From Anoplopoma fimbria (taxonomy: Eukaryota; Chordata; Actinopteri; Perciformes; Anoplopomatidae): DNA of 64,000 bases. The notes below the pieces were generated by a model. That model searched no databases. It was given only the letters and a program-made list of their open reading frames with translations, and was not told the DNA's origin. How positions within the stretch are numbered: the stretch's first letter is position 1; the number at the start of each line of letters is the position of its first letter. Position numbers and translations under genes: made by a program. The stretch is taken from contig NC_072472.1 of NCBI RefSeq assembly GCF_027596085.1, positions 19,514,680-19,578,679 of the forward strand, read 5' to 3'. Shown here in pieces: positions 52,300-64,000 of the stretch.

Positions 52300-55200
52300 C
52301 TCAAAAATATGCTGACACGCGCATGCCAAATGGCTTTATGTCTCGGAGTGCTCTCTCAGTTTATCTGGCATCATGCAGCATTCCCTTCCTAATCTCTTTT
52401 CTGTTCTGTCACTCTTTACAATGTGTCCTTCAATAGAGAGACACCACGGAGGCCAGCATCATTATCGGTAAAGTCTGTGCGTTAGTTTGTGTTCATGCAC
52501 ATCTGTGTATAAACCGGATGGTTGGCGACACCCAAGACACCTTGTAGTTTTCGCTGCATGGCAGTAACAGTTGGCTAATGGGTGGTTAATGTGAGAGAGG
52601 AACAGCAAAGCATCACCGTACGACGCTGCGAGAGTCAGCGAAATCTGCAGAGAGGCTTATGAACAGCAGGTGTTTCTCTTTATAACTGCACTTCTGCCAT
52701 CAACGCTCTATAGGGACAGAGGAGCTGCTGCAACATGGGATTGTTTTCAGCTCTTTTTCAGAATAGTGCACGTTTTTATCTCCACTTCTCATCTAGCCTC
52801 ATAGACAGCCAAATGCCATTGTTTTAAAAGTGTGCAGTTATTCCAATTTTGTACTCTTAAAGGGTTTCATTTGACACAAATACAGTCTTTACACCAGCAG
52901 CCTCTGGTTGTAGAAGCAGTATGTGTTTGGCCCCTGAGGTTTTTTAAAGCTTGAAAGTAAAAAAAATAAGTGCACACATATCTGTCTGGGTATGGTGCAA
53001 TCATGTGCAATAGTTTTCACATTGGTTGGTATGCGCATGCTGATGTTGTAGACTGTCAGATTATTTTTACTTTAACATCTTTTTAGCGATCACGACATAA
53101 TTCAACAGCACCTTTTTCCACAACTGTTTGGGGCTTATGTTCCTCAATGAGCCGACAAATCTCCAAAATATCCTCCGCAGTCTGCTTAAATGAATCATAA
53201 AATGTCCCCGTTAGTAGTGAGATTCAGCAGAAAAGTTTTATGGATTCTCACTCGGAGTTTACACCCACACACTGCCAGTTAGTTCTTATCTTCGTGTCTC
53301 CTTCTGGCATAATTCGTTTCCAGATGAATTTCTTCTTCGTCACCAACTTTTCCATCCATCTCTGTCCTCACTCGACCCCCGTAGGAGAGGGTCTCAAGAG
53401 TCGCTCTCCAAATGACTGTGATGTGAAACATCGATGTTACCGCGCAGCGCACCTCTCTCTTCTTCTACATGAACCTATCGTGCATCCAACCCATTGCCTC
53501 TAATCTGCATCATATTCTTCTAATTGGGGAGCGCAATAAATAGACACTACAATCACCGCCAGGGTTGCCTCCGGGGGCCACCGACAGTAGCTTGCATTTT
53601 AATAGCTTCACTCGTCGTAGCTCTTTTTGTTTCACAGCACGGTTTTGGTAGCCTTTACATCCGCACTTGCCCACGAACCAACGCAGAGAGCACCGCTTCA
53701 TGCTGAGGCGTAGATGCCCACACAGTACATCTGCTGTGCAGCACTTTGCTGTGCTAAATGTGGGCAGAGAAGAGTTCACGTAAAGGATTTATTTCCCCGT
53801 ACCTGCGTACAACAAAAAGGTGCAAGATGGGAGGTGGAATATAAAATGTTGGGGATAATTAGTCAGGGTTTATGTCTTTTTTTTTGTGCGTGTGCATAAG
53901 TGTGTCTGCACTTGATTGTGACCTCTTGTGTCTGTGTGTGCAGACAAACACGACTCCCCCCACCCCCCGTGTTCCACAGTGGTTGCCTTGATCTATGGAA
54001 GCGGTGGGTTGCATCCAACCGGTCTGAGCCTTGGGGGATTTCAGTCCAGCTAATTACAATGTATAGTGGCTGGCTGCCATGGTAACGGTGGTTTAGTTTG
54101 GTTCGGAGGGGTGAACGGTGATTCATGCATGTGGCTGTGCGGGGGGGGGGGTCCTTATCTCGTGCTGCCTACAGGCATATGGAACGTGAAGATATGCAGC
54201 TGCAGTGGAGCTGTCATTCACTTCGAGGTGTAAAGGGACAATGCCGCCTTTTATCCCACTCCTCTCTGCCAGGGAAGTGCTGTGGATTGTGAGCGCACAG
54301 GTTGTGGAGCGGAGATAATGGGCGCACATCTTCATCATCTCAGTGCATACGCAGCGTAAAACATTTAAAGTCTCATCTTGCTGCCTGCGTTTCATGCTGC
54401 TAAGGTTTTTGATTTTGGATCGGCAGCTTTCCTGTTGTCTCCAATTAAAGCAAAAGACTTTAATTGGCCTTCTCTTTGTCTGTGTTTCCTTTTTCTTTCT
54501 CTGTCTGGTAACAACTGTGTTGGAGCTTATTGACCTTTTCAAAGTGTGCTGTGCTTGTTTCCTGAGCACAGTGGTTAGCTCTATCTGAGGAGCCTACACA
54601 TTATCGTCTTGATCAGGCTGGATGAGGGAAAGTGGGGAACAAAGACCCCGGCTTAACTGGATGACTCACAGATTTCAGACCGCAGCTCCTCACAGCTCTT
54701 GACACGGACGTAGTTAGCAGCATTTAGCATCACTGTAATGTCAAGCAGGTAGAAACTCTAGGCAGGTCCTATTAGTTGAAACAAAAGGTGCACACACTGA
54801 AATTGAACTGCTATTCTGGATCTGAATCACTAGAAACGCTGCTGTTCTCTTTCTCTCAGGTAGTCTTATAATCTGTGGATTATATCAATACAATAGAATG
54901 AGAGTAAACTCAATAAAGACAGTATATTTCAGTATTTCAACAATGCGTGAATACCTTTGTAGGTAAATGAATAGTCTTAAGAGGTAAAATTGGATTCCCA
55001 GGAGTGATCTGAACTCATTCAATAGTCTTCAGTCACAGGTCCGTCTCCCTCGATGGTCTGTTATCTCTCAGCATGTGATGGAGGTGACATTCACACTTCT
55101 CCGTTCCACAGTGCTTGGACTCAGTTACCTTTATTTATTGTTCTCCCTACCTGCCACCTTCTGCATTTATGTGAAATTCATGTAGTTGGCAGTAGTTATT

Positions 55201-55842
55201 TTTAGAGCATTAAGCACTAAAAGCTCTCAGCTTGCATCCAGCGTCGCTGACATCATTAGTATACGCTGCATGTACCGCATGCCCCAGATCATCAGTTTGA
55301 TCACGCAGCCTGGCCGGATCAAGGGAAGCAGGTCCTCATTAGTCACAGTTAAAACACGTTTTTCATGGACTCTTTAAAAATAGGGTTAGGGTTTGTTTAG
55401 ATACTTTAGGTTGTGTTTCCTTGAAAATGTTTCTTCAAACTAGGAAGTAGCATAATTAAATGTAAGATTGTCCCAACAGCTTCACCTCCCAATAATCTCA
55501 TACAGAACTCTACTCTGTGGTGGTGCAGAGAGAGCCATTCAAACTAACTTTAACAGCTGATCTTTTATTAAAATACACTCTGCGTAGCTAGTCAGATGTG
55601 GCCAATGTACAAGTGAACCTAAGTGGTTTAGAGAGTGCGTCTTCCACCCTTTGTTGAACTCAACCCTCGACCATTCCTTATATAATACTGTGTAGTAGTT
55701 TTGTGTGACACACGTCCGTTAACAAAATGCTTTTCCAACGCCACTAATAGCTTCCTCGTCAGACAAAATTCCAATTTAATGCTCAAACAGCAGGGTAGAT
55801 TCAAATCTGTCATTGTGCAGCGAGACTTCCCTCCCAACACCT

Positions 55843-55843
<1 letters not shown>

Positions 55844-55890
<47 letters not shown>
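55844..55890 (+). repeat. (GT)23 microsatellite
   Basis: Pure GT repeat grading into GCGTGC variants at its right edge. Confidence 0.97.
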
Positions 55891-55894
<4 letters not shown>

Positions 55895-56903
55895 CGTGTG
55901 TGTTCGCTCATGTGGCTGCATGTTCATGTGACTGTATAAGGAAGGAGGCGGGCGTGTCTGCATATTGATCACTACCTAAGCCGGATTGATCCCAGTTGGA
56001 ACGGCTCCTGAGGAGAAGCAGCGCGCGGTAAAGAACACAGTCGGTCGCTGCACAGCTGCTTGTCTGGATAGCAGCTGTTTGTTTGGTTTACCTTTTGGTT
56101 TGTGTACAGTTTCTGGACAGAGTTTATATGAAGAGAAAGATCTCTAAGCACCTGATGATTCTTGAGCTCTGGTTCGCAGATAAAAAAAGAATCCATTAAA
56201 AGCTAACGGAAGCAGCAATTATTTTGCAATAATATCATTTCAGAGGGTTTGTTTCTCTCCTCAGAGCTTAAGAGTAGCATAAACCGCAGTCGCACCAGCT
56301 GGCCAATTCTGTGTTTTATCATTTTAATGTAAAACAAACGCATGTATTCGCTCACCAAAGTGCCTCCTCTTCATTTTATATTTTTTTTCATTTGCATTCG
56401 GTGGAAATTAAATTGGTTTCCAGTGTTGCTATATCGCTGCTGGTTCTGTCCTCAAGAGTCTCATGTCATGTTCGCTGCCGTCGAGATACTTTATGTTGAC
56501 GATGAGTGGACTACGGGGTCCCGGACTGTAAAGGTAGACCCTCATAAAGGCTTTTAATTTCCCCAGCGTCGCCCTCCTGATTGATGACCGCAGGACAGGG
56601 AGGTGTAAGAGTCTACATGTAATCTGTCAACACACACACACACACACACAAACAAACAGTGACCACACATCTGTCAAACCACTGATTTGATGTCATGCTG
56701 TCATGGCTCCACAGGGCCAGGAGGACTAGTTGCTGAACAGGAAACTACAGGAGGCAACACTCTTTGTCTTTTCCTTTTGGTTTTCCTTTTTTTTGTCTTT
56801 TATCTGGTCTCAGGAGAATTGGATCTGTTACGGTTTAGCACACTTAAATCTTTCGAGAGCGGCACTGAGAAGACGCAGAGGAATATCTTTTCAACAACCC
56901 AGA

Positions 56904-56905
<2 letters not shown>

Positions 56906-56986
<81 letters not shown>
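56906..56986 (+). repeat. (AC)40 microsatellite
   Basis: About 80 bases of pure AC repeat. Confidence 0.98.
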
Positions 56987-56988
<2 letters not shown>

Positions 56989-59900
56989 AACACGCATACA
57001 GTCTATTGTGAACAGGGTAGAATAATGTACAGACTTGTTGAGACTCTCACACACACATTTTCTCTTAAATGCCTCCCCAAAGAAACCTGAGGGTGCAAAA
57101 CAGAGCTTGCTCTTGAACACACATCTCTACTGTAATAATGTATGTGTGCGTGTATGTGTGTGTTCAGTCACTGCACCCTATACAGAGGCAGTTTGCAGGG
57201 CTGCTTGCTTCTTGGTGCCCATAGAGTTGGCTTGCTGCAGGGCATGATGTAATCCCTCTCCTGCTTAGATGAAAAAATGCTGAGCAAGGCAGCAAAGCTC
57301 CCTGATTGAATTCTCACACTGCAGCAGCAACTTTCTCCTTTACCCTCGCTTTATTAGTTTGCAACTTTGCACAGCCGTTCCAAGCTCCTATAGATGGACA
57401 GGGGAGGGTGCTGGGAGCATGATGGCGTACAGTAGATCCTATGGGGACAGGGTTGGCACATTCTATTATAAATCCACTGGAGTAAGTACAGGGGTCAGTG
57501 TGGGCAGGGTCACAGTAGTTGCTGAGTAAGGTGAAAACAATCTGCGTGGGTTTTCTCCTCTCACTGTCGTCGGTATTCAAAGTGACATTTTTGTTCCAAG
57601 GCAGCTTCTCTGATCGCTGGAATACTGCTACACCGAGGTTATTGATATTTTTGAAATATATATGTCAATTTTCTCACTGTGTTTCTGTGTTTGTGAATAT
57701 GACCAGATATTTTGAAATTGTGTTTTTTAAGGAAATTATGAAACAAACTATTCACAAATGTAATATTTTTTCTAATTTATTTGTATATAGAGGTGTAGTA
57801 CTCGCTGAAACAAGACTTTTAATCTAGTAGTCGATTGATGTGAAAATATTTATAAATACTATTTGGATAGTCAATCAATTGTAAAATCAATTATTTTCAG
57901 CTTCTCAAATGAGGAGGATTTGCTGAATTTTTCATTGTTAACTGAATCTCTTTTGGTTTTGGATTGTTAGTCGGAAAAATCAAGACATTTGAAGATGTCA
58001 CCTTGCACTGTGGAGAAAATCTAACAGACATATTTCAGTGTTTAAAATTAAACACTTTTTAAATTTTTTTATTAAAATAAAAAAAAGCAAACCATTTATC
58101 AATAAAATGATAGGGACGATGACAAAATAATTCTACCATTAGAATAGTGGAAGGAATTTCAAACAAACTGCAATGACAGGCGACACAAATATTTACATTA
58201 GTATAGCACATAGTATTGTTTCACTCCATGTACACAGAACGCTTATATGCTGCTGTTGCTGCCCCCACATTTTGCATTAGAGTTGATTCAGTGAGAGAAA
58301 ATGAGCTATTTTCTCATGGAGGTACAATAGCTGTGCAGAGGAAGGCTACATTTGCATTCCAACATGTCCTTGGTGTTTGAGATGTGTCCATGAGGCAGAA
58401 TGGTTGGCAGTTTATTGCACATTAATTATGTTTTTGTCACAGACACTTTTGTGTGTCTATCTTGTCTACCATTAATGCATGAGGGAGGTGTGTGCGTGTG
58501 CGTGTGCATGCGTGTGTGAGAGATTGATGCCTCTGTCCATAGGCCAGTGGACATGTTGGCTGTGTGATGTATCCCTCATGCACACACACACACACACACA
58601 CACAACCCCGCTCTCAAAAAGACAGATAAAAGAATCCCTTTAATGTCCCGAGCATGAAGGTGAGTAGCCTCTTTTGTTGACTCTGGTTTTGCTTCAACTG
58701 AACGCTCTGTGTTGTTAAATCAGCCCGCTGGCCATCCAACCCGGAGCATGGGGTCTCTCCGGGAGATGTCGCCTGGCAGTGGGGCCGCCACTCGGCTGCC
58801 CAGTGTGTGTGTGTGTGTGTGTAAGGCGTAGCAGCAAGGCACAGGACAGGTCACACATTTCTAGATCTCCAATTCCATCATTTTTTGAGGAGCTGTTTAT
58901 ATGTTATCTAAATAGTAATGCAAAAACACTTTGCGTAGCTGACACTGCACCTCAGTGAAATTTCAACTCGAAGCAGAGCCTCTTCTAATGACAGCATCCC
59001 ACCCTTTTGCCATAAAGGTTTTACCCCTTTGTATTTTACTGAGGATGTATTAAATGCTGATCAGCAGAAACCAGCATGCAGGCCGTGGTCACGTGACAGA
59101 AGGGAACCACATAAAGGAAAAGCTGGCAAGTGAGTCATAATGTACATAAACCGTCTTTTTTTTTCACAACAATGCATTTCTTCTTCTGCCAGATTCACAG
59201 TCAATGTGTGCATGGTGAGCTGGAAGAGAGTAAAGCAGAGGTTTATTGCTCAGTGTGGAGGGGAGGAGAGGAGGGGGAGGGAGAATGTATTCTCTCTCTG
59301 TGTGAAGCCCTCCGCTAGTTTATGACTGTCGAGTTTGAAACGATTCCCTTGACTTCTGGCATAAATAGTGCAGTTCTTCCAGGAACACCGGCGACCTCCC
59401 GACATGACCAAACGGCTTTATTGGCGAGCAGGAAGCAACAGTGTGGCCGGTTGTCATGGCCAGCCCTTTGTCCTCGCCATGGAAACGAGGGCCGGTGATT
59501 GATAGTGACAGGTGGATTTAGAGCCGTCCGTCAGGAGAGGTTAGCAGTAAAAGTGATGTGAGCTGACGTTGGGCGAAGGTCATCGGGCAGGTGGGTGAGT
59601 GAGGGGGGTAGCATGGACGGGACTACAGATGAAACCTGTTTGTTATTCAAATATATTGAGCAGTGATTCTCAGGTGAAAATCTTGACTACACTGTTTCTT
59701 TGCTGCCAGCTTTCAATGGTTAAAATCCAATAATGAGTACTTGTGTATTGATGAAATGCACTTCCTCATGTGTTCTTTGGTCAAATGATGCTCTCTAAAC
59801 AGACCTCACTGTGTGCGTCAGTATATGAAAATATAACTGCAGGTATTTGCTTGATACGGACGATCTAACTCTAAGAACATTTAGTCTGCCTCGGCTGTTT

Positions 59901-61069
59901 AACAGTGTTGCTATTACATGCTATGTTGTGTGAGAATTTGTGTGTGTAAGCTTCTCAGTGCAAGCCTTTCCTTATTAACTGGCCTCATTGATCTAACAAC
60001 ACATAGAGCCTATGGCTGATTGTGTAGACCATGTTTCTGTGATGAGAGTGAGACAGAGAGAGTGTCTGTGTTGTCTCATGGGCAGCACTAATTTCCCTAA
60101 GCATTATGTGGAGCGCAAAGCAGAGAGAGAGAGAGAACAACATCAAATATATGAGACATGATGGTGTGTTTGGTGTTCAACCCCAAAACAGGAAAAATCA
60201 ACCCCAAAACATCTGTAACATTGGGGATGAATTTCTCATTTCTGGATCTGTATTGTTGTTTGTTTTATTTTAACCCTGCTCCTGTGAGTTACTGGCCATA
60301 TGGAGATTATGTCACAAGTTTCATAACGTGACCTTTTCAGTATTTCAGAATAATAACACATCGGTGGGAATGTCGGGTTTTGCAGTCAATCCCTCAGAAT
60401 CAATCTCTGTGTTTACACTGACATTTTACACTTTTGATGAAATCCACAGAAGTGGAGATAAAAAATTCTCCACTGCTAGTAGTCTCAATAGACCAGAATG
60501 CAATGCAGTGAGCTGACAGTCAGACAATTGGACATGCTTTAGAAGCTTTTTTAGCTAAATATTCATAACGGTTGACGGTATTTGTTTCAATTGCACAGAA
60601 TGGAGCAAATCATCTTTGTGTTAAGCTGTATCACAACACAAAAAACAAAATAGTTTCATGATATTCCACAGTTGAGATTCAAGGGAAACTAATAGTATGA
60701 TTTAATGTTGTCAGTTAAGATAGCTGTGTTTGTATTCAAACTAAAGTATCTTTACTGAAATGAATTTAGATACTGTACTAGTAGCTGGTAGAGACTGTTC
60801 TTAGGTCAAAGCAGCAGATGGGAAGACAAGTGTTACATCTTTCATTATGAAGTGGAAGCTTATGGTGTAAGAAAATATTAATACTCTTCAGCATTTCGAT
60901 TTTATATTTTGTGAAACTGTATCAATTCTTAAAAACAATCAATTTGATAGTTGATGTTGGATGTTACAGGGACAAATGCAGATCCCACTGGTCTGAAGGC
61001 ATAAGATATGCAATTTGTGATGTGGTCTGTATATAATATGATAGTTTTCAACATATCATCACAATATAT

Positions 61070-61131
61070 TGAATCATGACTCCTGTATCCCGATATGTGA
61101 CTACATATCGGGATACAGGAGTCATGATTCA
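61070..61131. repeat. Perfect 29-bp inverted repeat with 4-base loop
   Basis: Arms 61070-61098 and 61103-61131 are exact reverse complements around the loop GACT. No mismatch is present and the flanks do not pair. It may be a template-switch product, a young fold-back insertion or a small-RNA hairpin. Confidence 0.95.
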
Positions 61132-62469
61132 GTGTCAGCACTTCAGCATAGGCAACGTGGTACATCCACAGCATACAACATTAAATCTCCATTTAAATCT
61201 AAACTTTCTTTGTTTTGCGTTGAATGGCGTGGTCTCCGTTGGCGGCCTCTCAGCTCAGATTACGATACACTAATCATCAACTATAGCTCAGCGTTTTAGC
61301 GGCACTGAAGGAACATGTTTTCACGTGCACTGGGTTCCAAGTGACAGTCAGGTCAGCCATGAAGGTCAACTTTGTGTCTGTTTGTTAGATACTGACCCTT
61401 TGTGTATATTCACTCAGTAGGACCTCTTTAAAAGGATATATCTGTGAGTTCTGTTCACCTCTGCGGCTACATCTACAGTGCAGCTCTCTACTACAGCTGA
61501 CATCAAATATACAGCTACATTTTCTCAAAAGAGATGAGATCCAATAGAAGCATACATAAGTCTAGAAAGTGTTTTTTCTGCTCCTGAATGACAATGCATG
61601 TCTCTTTTTTTTTTTTTTTTTTTTTTAATTGGACATTGTACCATTTATATTTACAAATGACTATGTTGTTGAACGATGTACCTGGTTCCCCATTTGAAAA
61701 CAGCACAACAGGGTTTTTGTATGTTGTAGTCATAGACTCCCAGCTGTGTTTGTCTGCAACAACATGATTTGAATTTTTTCCAAATGTAAAAACTCCACAG
61801 CCTGCTTCCTGATAAGTGACATTTGTCTGCAGGCAGTTGGCTTTTCCTTTATGTTGTTGGTCATTTCTGGACCAGAAACCCAGTTTTGGCCAGTTCCTCG
61901 TAGTACGGTACACATAGTGTACCTAAAATTCATGCATATGCACCCGCACTATTGACTTGAATGGCTACGTGACCCATAAACCAAAACAACATCTTTATTT
62001 AGCGACTTGACCATATCCAGAGGACGGAGGAATAAGTTGATGCATGCAGTGCACTTTGTGCCCAGGAGTTTGTTGCTTCCTCTTAGGCTGCGGGTGGTTT
62101 TGAATGCAGCGTTGTGACCTTAATTTGAATGAGTGATATCCAAAAGGAACACAACAATGGAAGTATTTAACTAGGAGCAGCTCCAAACCAGTTTCTGTAT
62201 CAATGTTGTTGTGGTACACCTGAGCAGGCTTCAAAGCAGCTCGCGGTGTTGAGTTTGGGTCGTAGATACGGGACCAGTGGGACTTAAGTTGTAAAATAAT
62301 ATTTGCCTTACTGTTTTGGTGACATGGACATCTACCAGTGAAGGAGTGAAGGAGCGTTCACACACTCGCCAACGAATTCATGACTTCCTTCTTCAGGGCC
62401 ACGTGTTTCATTCGTTCTCTCATCTCCAGCGATGGTGAGTCTGGTGTCCCTGTGGTTGCTTGTGTGGTT

Positions 62470-62487
62470 TCTCTCTCTCTCTCTCTC

Positions 62488-62550
<63 letters not shown>
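62470..62550 (+). repeat. Compound (CT)n(GT)n microsatellite
   Basis: (CT)n at 62470-62488 followed by (GT)30 at 62491-62550, the same order as at 52160-52299. Confidence 0.97.
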
Positions 62551-62552
<2 letters not shown>

Positions 62553-63653
62553 TCTGGGTTGTTGTGTGATATTCCTCTGTGTGTGTCTCAGTGTGTGTGT
62601 GAAAGATTTGTGTGTGTGTGGAGATCTGGACAGCCTTGCGTAGGTCCACTCCACTGTAGTGATGTTCCAGTCCGAGGCTGTATTGATTTCTCAATAGGAT
62701 CTTCCTCCTCTGCAAGTAGATCCTTTTACCCGACTTTATCTCCTGTTTAATCGCGTGTCATGTTGAACTCGTCCCCGTTTAAACCCTGTTTAATGTGTGT
62801 GGTTTTTTGGGTGCTCTATTGAACAGTATTAACGCGTCAGGGCTGATGAATCTTCTCCGCAGAAAAATTCCCTCTCCGTGGACTGACAGCGCAGCATTGA
62901 TTTTCCTGTTTGTCACGCGCAGGGATTGTCAGGGTGCATTACCCGACGGAGGCAGCCGACATTGGGCCTGTCAGAGTGAGTGCAGATAAACATGTGAGCG
63001 TTGTGACTGGGGGGGGGGGGTTTGAACAGCACAACACAAACACAATGCAGCAGAGTAATGGTGAGGATTTTAATGTGCATTTGCATCTTGTCTAGGAAAA
63101 TCTTTTTGTTGAACCAAAGACATCTGAAGCGAAGAGAGGAAGAATATATTCCTTTTCAGAGACGTTAATGTTCAACTTATTTATAGATTATTGGGAGCAG
63201 CGTTTAAAAAGTTGTGTAGAATAACAGTGCTTTGACAGACATGGATAACAGAGCTCCCGTTCAGACAATAAAATATAATTTTATCAAACTATATAGAGAC
63301 ATATGGGAGGGCACACCCCTAAGGAGTCACATCTCAAGGGGTCCCAAAATGATAAACAGGATAAGAAACTACAAAAAAAACATATTTACGCATAAGGAAA
63401 ACCCTTTTCTCATCTTTACTTTAACTCTAGCAAATAACTGGATGGTTTTACCTTCTCAGGCCTCTAAAAATCATTCAAATACACCAATCTTGGAAAGATG
63501 ACACAGTTTTGGTTGAACAGTCGTACTTGTAGACATACGAACATGCAGAGGTGTCCATAGTGAACATATCTTTCTTTTAGGGCGACACAAACCTAGAACG
63601 TTCGGAAGCACTGCTCCACTGGCCCTGAATGCAACACTCTAAACACGCACTGA

Positions 63654-63710
63654 ACAAGAGAAGTCAACCACACTGCTGTAGCTGACAGCAGTGTGGTTGA
63701 CTTCTCTTGT
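63654..63710. repeat. Perfect 26-bp inverted repeat with 5-base loop
   Basis: Arms 63654-63679 and 63685-63710 are exact reverse complements around AGCTG. It is the second perfect hairpin within 2.6 kb and unrelated in sequence to the one at 61070. Confidence 0.95.
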
Positions 63711-64000
63711 CTGGACACATACACCATTAACACTCGCGCAGCTTCTCAGCCTTTGCTTGTTAAGTGTTTGCACACTTTCTAGACAGATGATGTTACTTAC
63801 ACTGTGTAGAAATGTAAATCTCCTGTGACCTCAACAAACAAGTGTTATAATTACAGTGACAGTAATTATGTCCTCTACAGATATTACCCGTGGTTGTGGG
63901 CTTATGTGTCTTGAAAAATTGTAATCAGATAATACACACTGATGGAGAAATTACTGATGCTGTCCTGACTGACCGCATTAACATGGAAGCATAGTGTCCA

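Noticed and set aside
63232..63501. 89-codon plus-strand open frame near the right end
   Set aside because: No family recognised and AT-rich; it may be a transposon remnant, but I cannot support a call.

Overview
The window is vertebrate nuclear DNA, almost certainly from a teleost fish. Its genes have GT-AG introns, it carries a Tc1-type transposon and tRNA-derived SINE copies of the kind common in ray-finned fishes, and its introns are full of long (CA)n/(TG)n arrays. No prokaryotic or organellar signature is seen.

Four protein-coding loci are supported. (1) c11orf54 (zinc-binding ester hydrolase family) lies on the minus strand, with eight coding exons between 3504 and 1073 that predict 319 aa. 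(2) taf1d (TBP-associated factor of RNA polymerase I, SL1 complex) lies head-to-head with it on the plus strand, with five coding exons between 4175 and 9399. The last exon is very large and holds 21 tandem copies of a unit of about 90 bp that encodes a lysine-rich repeat. The frame breaks inside this array. (3) aspa (aspartoacylase) lies on the plus strand, with six coding exons between 10816 and 19229 that predict 313 aa with every zinc, substrate and catalytic residue checked in place. A 1,602-bp Tc1 element sits in its fourth intron. (4) abr (BCR-related RhoGEF/RhoGAP) starts at 23669 on the plus strand and runs off the right edge. Only first exons are visible: a BCR-like long exon (23669-24500) and the ABR-type short exon (42705-42765). 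Both end in the same splice phase, so they look like alternative starts. The GEF, PH, C2 and GAP exons are outside the window.

From 24.5 kb to the end the window is essentially abr first-intron sequence. It holds microsatellites, SINE/MITE/LINE remnants, several promoter-like patches and a few perfect hairpins. A third possible abr first exon (50757-50793) is proposed.

The best leads are the repeat-expanded, charge-alternating C-terminal region of taf1d and its frame break, the BCR-like N-terminus on abr without the GRB2-binding tyrosine, two nearly loop-less perfect hairpins near the right end, and inverted (CA)n/(TG)n arrays able to form long double-stranded RNA in the abr pre-mRNA.
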